Shown in pieces: positions 10,247 to 24,624 of a stretch of 64,000 nt of DNA (position 1 is the first letter of the stretch; every line of letters starts with the position of its first letter). A model generated the notes under the pieces. It did no database searches. It had not been told where the DNA came from and was given only the letters and a program-made list of their open reading frames with translations. Position numbers and translations under genes: made by a program. The DNA comes from Gyrodactylus bullatarudis (lineage: Eukaryota; Platyhelminthes; Monogenea; Gyrodactylidea; Gyrodactylidae), in the NCBI GenBank assembly GCA_012064415.1, contig SSNU01000367.1:155323-219322 (forward strand), written 5' to 3'.

Positions 10247-12777
10247 TTTTGTTTGTAAGTATACTTGACCCTGGTTCGATTCTCAGCGGAATCTTAACCG
10301 CCCATTACTAGCCTTATCTCCAAGGCAAAATGTTTGACTTCTCCAAATCTAATCAGATAAATACTTGCCTCTAGTCACCAAAACTCAAATATTAGTTTTA
10401 TTTCCTTGGGTTATAATTTTGTTTAGATTCATATTAATTTCTTCCGAATTAATTTTGATTTAATGGGCCAGTGATAATGTCAATGTTTCATTTTTTTATA
10501 ACTTTCAAGTGGTTTTCAAATATTTCACGACATTCGATGGAAATATTTAATATTTGAGACTTAAATAACTTAGCTTTAGTACGAGAAAAATTGAATTAAG
10601 TAAACCTGTCATTTATGAATAGGTTTAAGCAGATGTGTTTTATTCAGATTTTTATCTAAAGAGCCTCATCAAGTACTGAGCTAGGCAAGAAATCGATAAT
10701 TCGAAGAACATCGATTTTTTATATTTCCCAAAAAAAGATAGAATAAATGGCATAAAATTACTTTGTCAACTGATCAAGATTCACAATCCAAAGAATATAA
10801 CAATTCACAAAAACTGAATTCTAAAACTTCTCAGAGACATCAAGAAAAGTACCTTCTTCAATGGATGACATTCTCTAAATTTAACTGAAAGTTTAAGTAT
10901 TTTTGAAAACTTCAGAAAAAATCAGAATTACTGTGAGACGAACCGAGGTCTCATCCTCTGAAGAAGATATTTGACTATCTCAGCACTCAAACGAATTTCA
11001 ATTAAATCTATGTTTACTAAAATAATTTTCCTATAAGAATCAACTATCCCCAGTACAAAAATAAAAAGTATCCCTAGATCAGACTAGGAAAACATTTGAT
11101 AAAACACCAAACAGGAATAATAAGAAATAGCGTGATGAAAATGAATTGTAACCAAATTTTGACTATCAAAAAAGCACATTTTTTAGAGTAACAGTTTTTT
11201 CCCTGCAACAAATTTTTTTTATTACATTATTTTTTGTCTATATCAGAAATGGAATCGTGAATAATGGAGAAAGTGATAAAATGTACAAATTAATTACAAT
11301 AAGCTTTTTACTCTTCACACGAATATGCAATGAAGTGATATCGAGTCAATTTGTAACAAGCTATCTTCTTATCCCAATTAATTCTTCAATTAAATGTAAC
11401 TACACCCCTTAAGATACAAACTGTAAGTTATCCTATAACCTGAATATTTACTAATGAACCAATTTCGAAATATAATATCTAAATTTTCTTCTGTATTTGA
11501 TATTTTTACGATAAACTCAATATTTTTCCACTTCGTATAGTTGAAAAAGTGTTGATTGAAATTCCTTTGAATCTTTCATACATCAATTATTTGTCCCTAA
11601 GAAACATGGCAAAATTCTCACAAAAAAATAATTAAGTTTAATTAAGAATATGAATTGAGATTAAAATTGAATATTTCTAAAATCATCAGCCAGGAACAAA
11701 ATTATATTTTGAATTTTAAAATGAAACGAGTTGTTCTCCAGAATTGACAGTTGTAACTTCTCATCTTTAATAAGGATTCTTTATACTCCAACTGTAGTTT
11801 TATGTTGGTGATGGAAAAAATGCTCTATGATGAAAATATTTTTAAATTTTCCTTGGAGATAATAAACAAGTCTATCATAATTATACATTTTCCAACTGTA
11901 AGGGGGGTATTCTATAATTTCTTTCGTATAGCACTTGTAGATTATATATTAAAAAGTTTATTTAAAATAAGAATATTTTAATAACCACGTGTTAGTAAAA
12001 CTTCTCTGCTTAGGAAGGAATAAGTAAAGAAATCAGCCAAGTCTCTCTTCTGCACATCTTCAATAAAATCAGTAATTTAATTTAGTTGTTTTTATTAAAT
12101 GATGACTCTCGTGAGATAGGCTCTCTTTCCCGGGTTATAAATCAAGGAAACAAATTTCGCTAGTGACGCCAATATGAGGCCATAATTAACAGAGTCTTTT
12201 TTTATACTGACTTTTAGATGAAATATTATGTATGGTAGATTCTAAACCACTGAATACAAATCGCTAGTTACTAATGAATATTTCAAGAGTCATACATCAG
12301 TCATTTAAGCAATTTCAACGAACCATACAAAATTGCATAATTCATTATCTACAAGAAGAAAACAGCTACAGAATCTAAATTGGGCTAACTGACTAAAGTT
12401 ATAAAAATATAGGTAAATCTCATAGACTATACACAAATTTTTGAATATTTCTATTGATCTTAGAATGAGAACATACAACTTTAATTATCATGCTCGAAAA
12501 TGAATCAAAAGCCAAGAGTACACTCGATTTAAAACTAATTTGAGACAATCTGGAAAAGTTATAAAAGGAACACGCAACCATTAAAAGATTCTTTTTTTGC
12601 TGGAGAATCATCTGTGAGAGAAAGATTTAAAACGAATAAACTCTTTCCATTGCCAACTGGAGTTGCTGAATAGCAAGATATTAATATTTAATTTTAAACT
12701 TTAAGTCTAGATTATTAAAATCGATAATTAAAAAGAAGTCCTTTTTCGTTATACTCCATGGAAAACATAGGGGGGAC
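10247..12777. other. non-coding, degenerate repeat fragment near 10950
   Basis: No gene is supported. Around 10935-10985 a motif of about 50 bp (CTCTGAAGAAGATATTTGAC...) is related to copies at about 16590-16635 and 54145-54195. A B-box-like GGTTCGATTCTC lies at 10272 without a matching A box. Confidence 0.45.
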
Positions 12778-14727
12778 TTGGTGTATGAGTTTGAGTATAT
12801 GAGGGGACAGAATAATTTTAAATGTTATGAGAAAGTTCGTGACAATTTCATTCTTCTCACTTCTTTTCTTATTTTACTTCTATCTCTATGTTTTAGAAGG
12901 GAAAAAGTATCCATTCAAACTCGGAATATGTTGATAAGTGAAGAAAAACATATTTTTCCTACCTTGAAAGAATGCGATTCAGACAGACGGATAAAAATGG
13001 CAAATTACTCTCTTCTAAACTTTATATTCATCATGGTGACGTGCTATTATTTTATTCACAGAAAATTTGGTTGTTAGAGTCGAATTTCTGTTCATTGATC
13101 ATTTTTACTGTTGAAAAATCTGGTTCCATGTGTTGAAAACTTCATTTGACCAAAAATCAAGAATTCCCAACACGTCCATCGGATATTACTAATAATTTCA
13201 ACAAGGAAGTAAAAGCTTTGAGATAAAATCTATCAGGTCATGGTATAATTCAGGATTTAAAAAGATTTAATCTACAAGGTTTTTATACTGTTCATTTCTT
13301 GATAAAATCAAGTGATTCTCATTACACCTGAAGTTTTTCTATGTGAACAAATCAACATAAAAATTATCTGCTATCTTTATACAAGGAAGAAAAAAAATTG
13401 GCAAAGAATTTAACTGTTTTATTAAAGATTCTTTTTGATTTGGTATTTGGCCTATCTTTGACTCGTAATTTTCACTTTGTCTGTGAAGCTCTGTGGTATA
13501 TAAACCAAATCATATTTTATTCTTAGACAATCAACCGATTAAGTATGGTCACAGGTTATTACTATGAAATTATACTGTCTAAGAACACAAGAAACTTCTA
13601 CTCTGTAACACAGCGTGTCACTTTTATTTTGATCCCTAAATAAACGGATCGGAAACTTGACGCAGATTCTGAATCTGGTCTTAGAACTTACGAAAATTGT
13701 AATCAGTTTCGGAGATATTGGGATATATTTTGGCGTTCAACAGTTAACTATTAATTATGAAATTCTAATAGGTAACGGTTACCACTTGACAAAATGGTAA
13801 TTTCGTACCTGAAAATGAGGTCTGACGTAGCTTAGACTAGTCTCAATTGAAAGAACAGAAAATTAAATTTAAAGTATTATTCAACCACCTTTTGGATACT
13901 ACTCTTCACCACAAGGTGAACTGTCTAAAATTAAAAGTAATATCTTACTTTGTAATTAAACGTATTTTATTCTACCCTGAATGAGCTATTGAAAAATTTC
14001 ATATTGATGATGAAAGTTGAAATCAATTTATATCTTAATTTTTGGCTAGAAATGGTTAGAGTTGGTACTGTATTAATTTAAATGTAACCAAAATTTTATT
14101 AAATTTTTTTCCTTTTTATGATCAGAATGAACAGAGAGAGATAGATAGATAGAGTCTATCTGAATAATCTTTCCTCTTTCATCTAAAAGTGCATTAAAAG
14201 TCGTATTTTTTTCTTTCGTGTGGTATAAAGAGGATAGATAAGAAATATTTTGCTGAAAGTAGGGAAAAATCATCTTGAAAGAAAGAAAAATTGCATAGAG
14301 TCATTTGATGCCTACCAACTAGAAATAAAAGATGAAACTATAGTTACTAACTAAGGGTTTCGTTCTTCAGATGTAACGCCAATTTTTACTGTAAATTTAT
14401 CTGTTATGACCCTGAGAAAAAATGATTTTCTTCACACGCTTTCTTCAGTTGTATGACATGCTCATCCAAAAATGGATTCAGAAATCTAAACCTGAATTAA
14501 AAAGTGACCCTGTGACAGATGATCCACATCTTTCTGCTGAAATGATAGCCTTTCGATTTAAAAGTTCAAAGGCAGGGTAGATGAACAACAAGATCCTTAA
14601 ATCAGAAATAGTAAAGGTTTTCCATAATAAAATGTATTGGTTCATTGAAACTGGGTCTGTAAAATGAAATCCAGAAGAATTTGGTAGAAACAAGATAATC
14701 AACAAATTCTCAAAAAATCTTCTTCCA
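12778..14727. other. non-coding; one weak 99-codon frame
   Basis: A 99-residue frame at 12778-13077 has two hydrophobic stretches but no recognisable domain, signal or splice context, so it is not called. Nothing else is seen. Confidence 0.4.
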
Positions 14728-14749
14728 AAATGCTGATATTTATTCACTT

Positions 14750-14935
14750 TAATTCACTAATATCAATAAAAAATTTTAGATCAACGGATAAAAAAGTAGA
14801 AATTTGGCGCTTTTTGCAAATTTTGGCCAAATTAAATCATTTTCGGGGATTCTTGTCATTCTTTTATGGGCTCATTTCATTATGGGACTCTAAAAATAAT
14901 TTTGTTCCTGATTATCCGGAAAAAATATAGTTTTT
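14750..14935. repeat. diverged single-arm copy of the 9604-10246 palindrome family
   Basis: Parallels the right arm of the palindrome: 'atcaataaaaaattttagatc', 'gtagaaatttggcgc', 'ggctcatttcattatgg', 'ccggaaaaaatatag'. The facing arm is absent, so it is a half element or a decayed copy. Confidence 0.6.
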
Positions 14936-17900
14936 TTTCAAATAATTCTTTCACGTTCAAAGATGAATTGTTCCGATCGAAATAGTTTAAACTAGTAAAC
15001 TTTGGATTACCGCGTGGAAAAAACTAATTAGAATAAGGATAAGTTAATCAAGTAATATAGATGGAAAGGCAAAGCTTTTGTGAACCCATTTGGAATCTCC
15101 TGTATTTTATGGAAAAAGCTTATATGCTATAATTGATCAAAATACATCTCTGACAGCAAGAAACAAAGTACACAAAAGGCAATTTGTCATTTCGAGTTAA
15201 ATACACATTCAGCTCTCTAACATTTATTTTCAAGACTAATGACTAAAGATTGAGACAAGAAAATCAACCTAATTTCCCTAGATCACTACCAGATATAGAT
15301 TCATTTAAATCTCTGTGAAATTTCCACTAATGATTGATCATGTCGACTGTGTCTAAAATAATCTTGGACTCTGGTGTGAGAATAATGAATAACTTTTTCT
15401 TTCGTTTGCTTTGATCAATTTCTGTGGGAATTCATTCAAGTTTTTCCTTGGCAGAATTTGATCGAGAATTAAATAATTCAAAGTCTTGATCTAACATGTT
15501 TTTAATGATAGGTCAAGAAATTAGTGTAGTAGGCAGAGTTTATTTTTAATTTGGAGAATCTTCTTAATTTTGAAGAAAATTTTAAGTTGAAATTTATAGG
15601 AGGTGCTGAAAGTTATTTCTTAGTCTCCTAAATTCAAAATATCAAAACGTACAAATTACTCACAATTGTTGTACTTAACTTATAACTCTTCGTGAATTTC
15701 GACAGTATATATAATCGCTGAAATTGATTTTCATTGTATATTATTCAGATTTTGTTTAGGTGCTTGTAACCAAGGTTTCTCACGTTTCTTTATTGATAAT
15801 TATCAAATTTTAGCTTTGAATTTCCTGATTCAAGATAAAAAAATGAGGACACCTTACACTGAGATGGGAAAATAGAATTTCCAGATCAACATGAGAATGA
15901 GATAAATTCTTAAAAATATATCATTGAAGTAATTAGTGATTTCGTACGAGAATAAAGGAACATCTTCAAGAGTGGAAAGGAGTGGAGGACTGAGCACAAT
16001 ATGAGAATAAATTTGTAAGAGTAGGGGTAGAGAAGCCAAGTAGAAAGAATCTTATGGGATGGATCAAGAAATCTGAGAATGATTGAGGAAAATTCTGAGG
16101 TCAAAGTAGGAATGTCACAAGATGATCCTCTCAAATCTCCTCTTGCCATCTGTAGCGCCGACATTATCTCTTTTATTCCGATATTTTATTCAAGTATCTA
16201 GAATAGGTATCATGCAATTGAGTTTTCCAAGTTCCTCCCTACGAACTAAAGCACAGAGATTTTACCATATGTGGGTGGGATGGCTAAGAGTATTTTCAAA
16301 AGTATGAATTATAATGCATAATTATGTATTTAGTTAGGAGTTTTTCAATTTATTCCTCAAAAATTCGACAATCTATGTCGGCATTAAAATAGTTTGCATT
16401 TCTTCAATGTATTATATCTCTGAGTAAGTAAGTTAAGCAAAAAATTTATGGCATAATTGGCTGTTATTGTATAAAAAGAGCAAAAGAGTTAATTCAAGTT
16501 TGAAAAGAATTTCCAAAACTGATGGTTTCCAAGTAACTATTTTTCATTTTGAAAACTTTCAGATGATACCGAAGCGTCAGATTAATAGTGTCTCATACAT
16601 TGAAGAAGGTATTTTACTATTTCATTGCCGAAATATCTGAAGCCATTTATTCTAAATCTAAAAACACATCTTTTATCTAACAACTCAAAATATATCAAGG
16701 AGTAGAGGAAGAAAAATAATAAGAATATGCTAACTGATTGAAAAAATTCACATTGCTAAATATTCGAATATATTATTAAATACATCCAGCACACTGGGTG
16801 AATTATCTATGATATAATCCCTTTCAAGAATACACTCATGGATGGTTCTCCTATCTTATTTTTCCTGTTCAAGATGATCAAGATCACACAGAGGTGTGTG
16901 TAGTGTTCTTCTGTGATCCGATAATTATGTAATGAATTACAATTATTACAATTATGAGGAAGGAGAATTAATAAAAGTACAAGTAAAAATATATTTTACA
17001 GAGTAAAAATTGGCATAACTAATACACAGGAAATTCTTTGGTCTAAAACCTCTTGGTGATTTGAGATAAAAAATTCTCAAGCAGCAACTTGAACTGCAAG
17101 ACACATTAAATAAAGCCAGTTCTTTGTTTAGTGTTGATTCCAAATATCAAATATCTTCGAAATCGATAAGAATTATGGCTACGAAAGTTGAAATGCATTT
17201 TTGAAATTCGGCGATTCGTCGGTTTTCAAGATTCGTAATTAATGTGTGACAAGAAATTCAATCCATTTTTTAAAATTTATTTTTGAAAATTCAGTTCAAA
17301 TGTGTTAATTTTGACGTTAATTTTCTGCGGAAGACAATTAGTACAGCTACACTGACGTAAACAGGAAGAAGACATAACAGTACATTACACAGTGAACTTT
17401 AACGAAATCAACTCAACTCATATTTCTTGTCAGAGGCACTTAACATTAGCTCATTAGTTTATTTCTCTGTCTATGCACTATACTCAGAACTATAGAGAAA
17501 TCTAGATCAGATGCAATACAGTTAATGATTTGTATGATTTGAATGAAAAATTTCTAAAATTCATGAAATGAATGTTTATATTTCAGCAAATCATACAAAT
17601 TCTACCAGGAAATACATTCATTCCCCTTTCCTAATTCATATAAATATTTAATAATTTTAAAAGTAACTTTTATTATATAGTACAAGATAAAAATTAATAA
17701 TACATATTTTTTTAAAAAGAGTTTTTAGCATTATATTATTATTATAATCGTTCACATTGCATATTTTTATGTAGAAGGAATATACATCCTTGATAATGAT
17801 GAAGGAACGAATGAACCGAAAGAGTCGTACTAATACTTTTTATTGCTTCATCGTCATTATTTCTGGCCGACTTTATTTCTATACAGGCACACTTTTCAAA

Positions 17901-18465
17901 ATTAGGAATAAACTTTGTTCTCAAAAGAAGGAAAAAGTACAAAAGAAGCAAATCTATGTACTTCTATAGTAATTTACGTCATCTCTCAAATTATGGTTTC
18001 AAAGTTTTTCACACAGTTTTTAAAAGAAATAGGCAATCTAGAGAATTATTTTCAATCAAACTTTAGTTCAGCTTCATACTAAGAATTTAATAGAAAACTC
18101 GACAAATACAGAGAATGGCTATAAAATCTCGCCATACAAAATCTATAAATTGAGTTATGAGAATGGAAATTCTTTTTTTTGAAATAAAATGTATAAAAGC
18201 AATTATTTTTACAAATTCTCTTCCTTCATCTTTTGAGTAGATATATTTGAAAAGGATAATAAAAGATGAAACTAAACACATCAACTACACTGATGAGTAG
18301 AGATCAAACGAGATCATTGAATAATAATTCTACTTTTCTCCTATACTCTTTCCAAGAGTGATCCATTTATTGGGACTACATGCTCAAGCATTCTTTGAGA
18401 TTTCCTCCGAGTTAGAGAATTTAAGCCAATTTCATAAATACAATGAAACGATAGTAAAAATAAAC
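14936..18465. other. non-coding, one short retroelement-tail-like motif
   Basis: No gene seen. At about 16585-16640 there is the motif CATTGAAGAAGGTATTTTAC followed by GCCGAAATATCTG, shared with 10950 and 54150. Short simple repeats (TA/AT-rich) occur around 17640-17760. Confidence 0.42.
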
Positions 18466-19245
18466 AGCTAATTAATATGAAGATGGGAGTTTATGATTTT
18501 TATAAAATTGTTAATTTTTTCATCATGAAATCGAACTTGATCAAGATACTGAATCTAGATCGTGAGGCCCACTTTCACGATATGAAGAAAAAATAGTTGA
18601 AAAATCAATTTTGCAGGAAATCTAGACAAGAATATCAATTCAACTGAATCTTATCGTTTGAGAGCTGAATTTCAATTTTTTAGATCATTTTCACTTCTTG
18701 AAAATCAAAGAAATTTCGATAATTCAAAATCACTCGAAATGAGGTAACTGTCGGTAATTTGACGGTGATAGTCAGCTTTCTTGTCTAATCTTGGTCCTGA
18801 AAAACTTCTTTTGATCAACCACCAACATTCAAATCAATAAAAATTTCGGTTCAAAATGGCCATATTTTTCATTAAAAAAATTTTTTTCAGAATTTTTTCT
18901 TCAACTGGTAAAAGTGGGTAACATGAGTAGGATTCCAAAAAATCTTTCGAATTCTTGATGAAAAAATCGAGATTTCTGTAAAAATCATAGATTCCAATTT
19001 CATATCAACCAACTTTAGAAATCAAAATTCAATTTTTACACGATGATTTTTAAAATCTGATTTATTATATTAAATCATGAATCATGAACTCTCTGGCCTT
19101 AAAATCAGCAAGATTGATTTTTTTCAAAATGGTGAACGTGAGCATCATGATCTAGATTCCAAAATTCATGTATCAAATTCGATTTTTCGGTGAAAAAATT
19201 CAAAATTTTATAAAAATCATAAATTCCCATCTTCACATTAACTAT
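18466..19245. repeat. fold-back family member, about 780 bp, with nested second end
   Basis: The left end AGCTAATTAATATGAAGATG (18466) pairs with the right end (CATCTTCACATTAACTATAG, to about 19245), with arms of about 160 bp. A second right-type end occurs at about 19015 (TTTCATATCAACCAACTTT), so this is either a nested insertion or a composite of two elements. No coding capacity. Confidence 0.75.
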
Positions 19246-19825
19246 AGATGTTTTAATACTCACCTTTTTCCTGGTTTAAATATATCGCCAATATTGATTC
19301 AAATTAGTTTTAGATGTCATGAGATAATTGGGTCCTATCGACAATGCCAATGCATTCTGGTTGGTAGTCAACAGCAAACAGTCTATCGTTTCCTTTGATG
19401 GAAAAAAAAGAGAAAATATATAGATTATTTAACCAAAAAAATATGTGTACAATAAGATTACATTTGGGATAGAATATATGAAGAAGAATATTTTACAAAA
19501 TAATTGTTATTATGATCGAAAAGTTTTCTCTGCTCATACGAAAACGATAGTCGAAATATCTTGGCTTCATTGTGTATAATTTAGATTAATCAAATTTATA
19601 AGTAATTATAAGTAATGTATTCTATCTTGCATTACCATCAACACGGATCCTTTTCTCAATTCAGTCATTCTTAAAGAAACTTATTAAATTTCCTTACATA
19701 ATTTTCTGATTCAGAACTTCTGGATTACTTTCTTACTTTTTAGAAAAATCATTCAACCCATGATGAACCACAATTTAACTTATTCTTGTAAACAGTAGAT
19801 TCATTCCTACCTGCAAGATCCTATT
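19246..19825. other. non-coding, no gene seen
   Basis: AT-rich sequence between two repeat copies; nothing recognised. Confidence 0.4.
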
Positions 19826-20117
19826 CGAATTCTTTGTCTAATGTTGATCTCCATTTAACTGCTTCAAATATTTGAAATCGATAAACATTTTGGATTCGAA
19901 AATTGAAAAAAGTGGTAATTTGGTGTATTTTCGAAATCCGAAAAACGGCATAATTTTGGTGAATGAGTGAATTTTTTCAGAAAATCTTTAAATTTCCACA
20001 ACTTATTGGCTTATTTCATTATGGAATTCGAAAAATAAATTTTTCCTGACTTTCCGGAGAAAAATATTGAGTTTTTTGTAAAAAAGGTAAATTCTCATCT
20101 TCATGTCAACTTGCTTT
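19826..20117 (+). repeat. single-arm copy of the palindrome family
   Basis: Follows the right arm of 9957-10246 over its whole length with moderate divergence, from 'ttcgaattctttgtctaatg' to the end 'ctcatcttcatgtcaac'. Only one arm is present. It gives a view of what an older copy of this family looks like. Confidence 0.75.
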
Positions 20118-22544
20118 TGATGATAAACTTTAAAATCGCACAAGTATTATAGGAAAACAAAAAAACTATTCGGCATTATTCTCTATTTGTGATTAATTAA
20201 GATTTGATTTGTAATTAATGAAATTAATTAAAAAATAATCAGATCAAAACAATTTTGGATTTTTCTGTCAAATTTTAAAACGCAAAATTTGGAGCAAATC
20301 ACGAAAAAACATCAAAAGAAGCCATCACTCAAGAAAAATTTCCCATTTGACTCTTCATGTAGCAAAATGTAAAATTTCAACTAGCTTAGATATTTGTTTG
20401 TTATCAGAAGTGGCTACATCTTATTCTTGCCTTTATTTGAATACAATATTGAATGCTCGAAAAGTCTACAGATTAGAATTGTAATTTTCTTGAGAAGATA
20501 ATTTGAGAACATGTCAGAATTGATCAAAAATCCAATCTACATCAAAATCCGATATTTATTTACTTAAAACAATATTTTTTTCCCCTTCTGCTGTACAAAA
20601 TACACAAGTCTTGCCCGTATCCTACATCTACATATTAATGAATGTATTATTTCCAATCAGTGTTCTCAACCCCCTCACCCCACATTTCTCTTTCTTTCTT
20701 AGGTAGTAGTGGTTTGGTGCACAAATAAAAAACGAGATATCACCAAACTATACGATGGAGAATTCGTTCTCTCATTTCATATCACACAAGATAAAGTTTA
20801 TCTTTTTGTACCCACCAAAGTATCTCCTCTATGATTCCAATCATCTTTTTTCTGGTTTGGTGTAGTAGGCAAGAAAATGGAAGAAAAATAGAATTGAGTT
20901 TCATGCCAAGATTTACTTTTTTCCTCTCTCTTGGCTTAGAAATTGAATTGATTTCCGCTCTCAGAGTCTTTTTCTCTGAGAAAATCCTTTTTTCTCTTGT
21001 TCTTTTCATCCTGCCAGTTTTTCCCTGTACTAGCTAGCTTTTCTTGCAGAGAAGGAGATAGAAAACATTGAGTCTATTCCTCAGAAAGAACTAGAACCAA
21101 TAGGGAAGAAACTAATCTCATGAATGAAGCTTAAAAAGAATGAATGACAGCAAGTTGTTTTTTATTTATTTCTGGGTTTTGAAAGAAGGGAGTAATTCAA
21201 CAACTGAAGAGAATTTATAACTCATCACTAGAAACCTAGAGCTGAAATAAAGGCTGTTTTTTTATTTTCTCCTATTAGGTCATAACATTTTTTGGCGTTA
21301 AATCCAAACCTCAAAATTTGTTATTACGCCGATTCAACAAAAATAATCCTCGCGATATTCTGATTTTCGAAGAGTTGCTGAAATTCTGCAAAAACTATTC
21401 AAAATTCTTTACTTATTTTATTTCTCGTAGTAAAATTCATTGAACATCTTGGTAATGTATAAAATAAGGCTGGGAAGACTTTAAAAATTAGGCTTTCTCT
21501 AGTCTTTATCTCTTCACATAACCAATTTACACTAACTTTGATCTTGATAGGATAAATTTTTTTATTATTTTGATACGTAACAATTCAAGTAACAATTTAA
21601 TCAGTAAAATACTTTTAAATGTCGTTAGATTAAATAATAAGTAATAGGATAATGAACTTGTACAGTTACCATTGGATAAAGGTTTCCCATGCCCCTGTTA
21701 CTCCATAGTGAAAATGGCAATCTTATCAATCATTATCCTCATGCTAAGGTCTTTTTTATTCATTTGATAGGAGTTAATATAAAATATATATTGGATACAT
21801 TTTATAAGCTTGTTCAATTAATTAATTAATTAAGCCTAGCTTAGGCATTGATGGATATGCTGAACTGAACAAAATAGAAATGATTCATACTCTATCGAGG
21901 TAGGATTTTATCAATCTCTCTCACATACACACATTTTTACAGACTTCGATTGTATTTTTCTTGTATGCCTTAAAATCAGTACATTACTATCGAGAACAAA
22001 TAGGCAGGAACATATTCTACATGATAACTATAATTTGTTGTGAAAATATTTTGGCTTGACTCATTAACCTTCTAAGATTTAGGAATATAAATAAGGATCT
22101 TAACCTAGTTCTCATAGAATATGAAATAAAAAAATATTTCCGCAAAATTCAAAATTTTGTAAATCTTTGAATTCTGAGAGCCCTCAAATTTCCTTTCATA
22201 TTCAATCTTTAAAACTTATCTAATTGAATCATTTGGCTAATGTTATCATATATGATAAATTTAATATTATCCCACTAAACTTCGCTTCAAAAAACCTCTC
22301 TCTCATTCTGGAATAAGATAAACAAAATCTTTCAAATTAAAAACGTTTTTAATGTTTTATATTCCTAATTTAAAATTGAATTCATATTATTTCTCACAGA
22401 AAGTTAGCAAAAATGACTAAAATTCTATTATACAATCCTATATAACAATTAGGATTACAAAAAACGTTTTAAATTTGAAAATTAATGACGAATTTCTTTA
22501 GGGGAATTTGAATCCCTCTCGTCTAATCCGAATAATTAGCATTT
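20118..22544. other. non-coding, no gene seen
   Basis: No supported gene. A short ATTA tandem (ATTAATTAATTAATTAAG) lies near 21818. Confidence 0.4.
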
Positions 22545-22715
22545 AAATCCTTCACTTCTTCGAAATCCATTCAAAAAACGCCCTAATCTTGGCTAGATTT
22601 TATTTTTTTCAGGAATTTGTTTTTATTTTAACAACTAATAACAATAAATTAGCTCGAGAGAAAAATATTGATATTTTTGTAAAAAAACTCATTTCACATC
22701 TTCATTTCAATTAGG
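22545..22715 (+). repeat. diverged partial copy of the palindrome family
   Basis: Shares 'cattcaaaaaacgccctaat', 'gagaaaaatattgatatttttg' and the end 'catcttcatttcaattaggtttt' with the right arm at 9957-10246. More decayed than the 19826 copy. Confidence 0.6.
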
Positions 22716-23549
22716 TTTTAGATTATGTTTGTACAAGTCTTAGTCTGGTTGAATATTCCCTAGATCCATGAATTTCTTCAACGTACAGCATTCAAGTTCT
22801 TGATGAGGAATCTTCAACTCCTTTTTAACTAGCTCAATCCTTTATTTCCATTGTTATATTAGTAATAAATTAACTTGTGATCAGATTGTCAAAAAGGAAT
22901 TGAGAAAAAATGTATATGAATTTTTAATTGTTTTTCGTAGCAAGAGAGAGAGAGTAAAAAATGGAAAATATTCGAGATATAAACTGCGCAGATCGCATGT
23001 CGAACTTCGTTTCAAAATAGTCCGCTCTTCCTCCTTTAGTTTTTTTTTCAACGAACAAGAGGGAGAATCTTCAAGGCTGGGATATATTGATTTTAGATTG
23101 AAAGAATATCATTTCTAGCACACCTTCATCCCCACTGTAGAAGTGGAATGTTTCTCATAAGCATGAAGAGAAATTATTGAAACTAGGATAAAATTTTAAG
23201 CACAATATTCTCCACAACATATTCTTGACAGATTGGTTATGTACAGCTATTCTCGAAAAATTTGGGAATTCATGATTTTAACCAAAATCTCATTTTTCCA
23301 TCAAGGTATATAAATATATTCTGAAGATATTTTGGTTACCGATTCAAAAGGTACATCTTCACTGATTTAAGAAAAAAATATTTTTGGAATATTTCGAGAC
23401 ATTATAAATTGTGAGCCGGCGCGGTTTTTTCAATTTTTTAAACTTTAAAGTGAATTCAATAAACATGAAAATTTCCATTGAAATTGTTGTTTTCTTCTAA
23501 CTTTACTTTAATTGAGAACATCTACCACCCAAATCTAATTTATATTATT
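22716..23549. other. non-coding, no gene seen
   Basis: No supported gene; the coding signal begins only in the following segment. Confidence 0.35.
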
Positions 23550-23599
23550 TTTGTTCTTTGGAGAAGAAATGTACTTTATCTGAGAATTAATCTAGTATT

Positions 23600-23771
23600 C
23601 ATTTACAAAGTATTTATGTTTATTGACTCATTCAAAATTAATAAGCCATTCAATGGGCAAGTACGGCTTAGAAAATTAGATATTCAATGTGAAAGATTTA
23701 TAGATTACAATTCTGCTGACCTGCTGTGGTTAGATGAGATTAACCAAATTTTTAAATACCTCAGAAAAAGG
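23600..23771 (+). CDS. candidate internal exon of an unrecognised gene
   Basis: An open frame ending LLWLDEINQIFKYLRK followed by a strong donor (AAAAAG|GTGAGT, last exon base 23771, phase 2). The 5' edge is uncertain; an acceptor could be the AAAG at about 23611 or further upstream. The frame joins exactly to the candidate terminal exon at 27106, completing an arginine codon (AG+A). The joined C-terminus is mostly charged and soluble. I do not recognise the protein. Further exons would lie upstream, possibly as far as the promoter-like block at 2.8 kb. Confidence 0.4.
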
Positions 23772-24624
23772 TGAGTTTTCAGAACTTCTATAGATGGAAA
23801 AAATTATGAACTCAAATGCTGAACGAATTTTAAAAAAATATTTTTGTTCCTTTAATACAGATTGAAATTCTTCGTATGCTTTGATCTTTTAAATGTGAAA
23901 CGGGTATGATTACTCGCTAAAAGTTATCTTTCTTTGCATTCAAAAAAACAATGATTAAATTTTTGGAAAAAATCAACTTTCTTTGAATTAGTATAGCACG
24001 AGTTTGGTAAATGATAGAGCTGAGATCTTTGAAATTCAGAATCTACGCTTTCCGATTGAGAATTTGATTTTCTTATAGATAGAGGGCAATTCAATGCAGA
24101 TTCTGCATTGCAGAATGCCAATTAAAATTATCAGGGGTTTTGACAGAAAGTTGTTATCAAATAACCCAACAATATTGACACGAACTTGACACGGCTAATG
24201 ATAAAAGAAGAAAGGTGCAATACGATTCATTCTACTCGTTATGAATGTCAAATATTTTTGGGATTCCTAGATAAGCGAAACCAAAAGGAGTCATGATTGT
24301 GATAAATGATAAACTACAATGTGCCTCATACGTCTTCCCTTGATTTCTTTTCAAGATAAAAAATTACTCATCCTGGTTAGAGGGAAGAAGCATTTACTAG
24401 GAATAAAAAAGATTAATCTGGTTAATTTCTAAAAGTGATCAGTAGAGCTTTAAAAAGTGAAAATAATAAATTTCAAAATTATTTTTAGAGATCTAAAAAA
24501 TTTGAAAAATTGTATTTTTCGGTTTTAAGGTATTATTAAAATATCGTAAAATTATCGTGCAAATAATTCTTATGAAACTCATGAATGAATAAGAAGATTA
24601 AAAGAAAAAAATTTATTTTTTCTA
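23772..24624. other. probable intron sequence, no gene seen
   Basis: Lies between the two candidate exons; no other coding signal. Confidence 0.35.

Noticed and set aside
10265..10290. tRNA/SINE-like B box (GGTTCGATTCTC)
   Set aside because: No A box at the right distance and no cloverleaf could be drawn from the flanks.
9548..10311. Two identical protein frames on opposite strands
   Set aside because: They are the same sequence read on the two arms of the perfect palindrome. Codon content is that of an AT-rich repeat and no start or splice context supports a gene.
12778..13077. 99-codon frame with hydrophobic segments
   Set aside because: Composition is typical of chance frames in AT-rich DNA; no domain, splice or polyA context.
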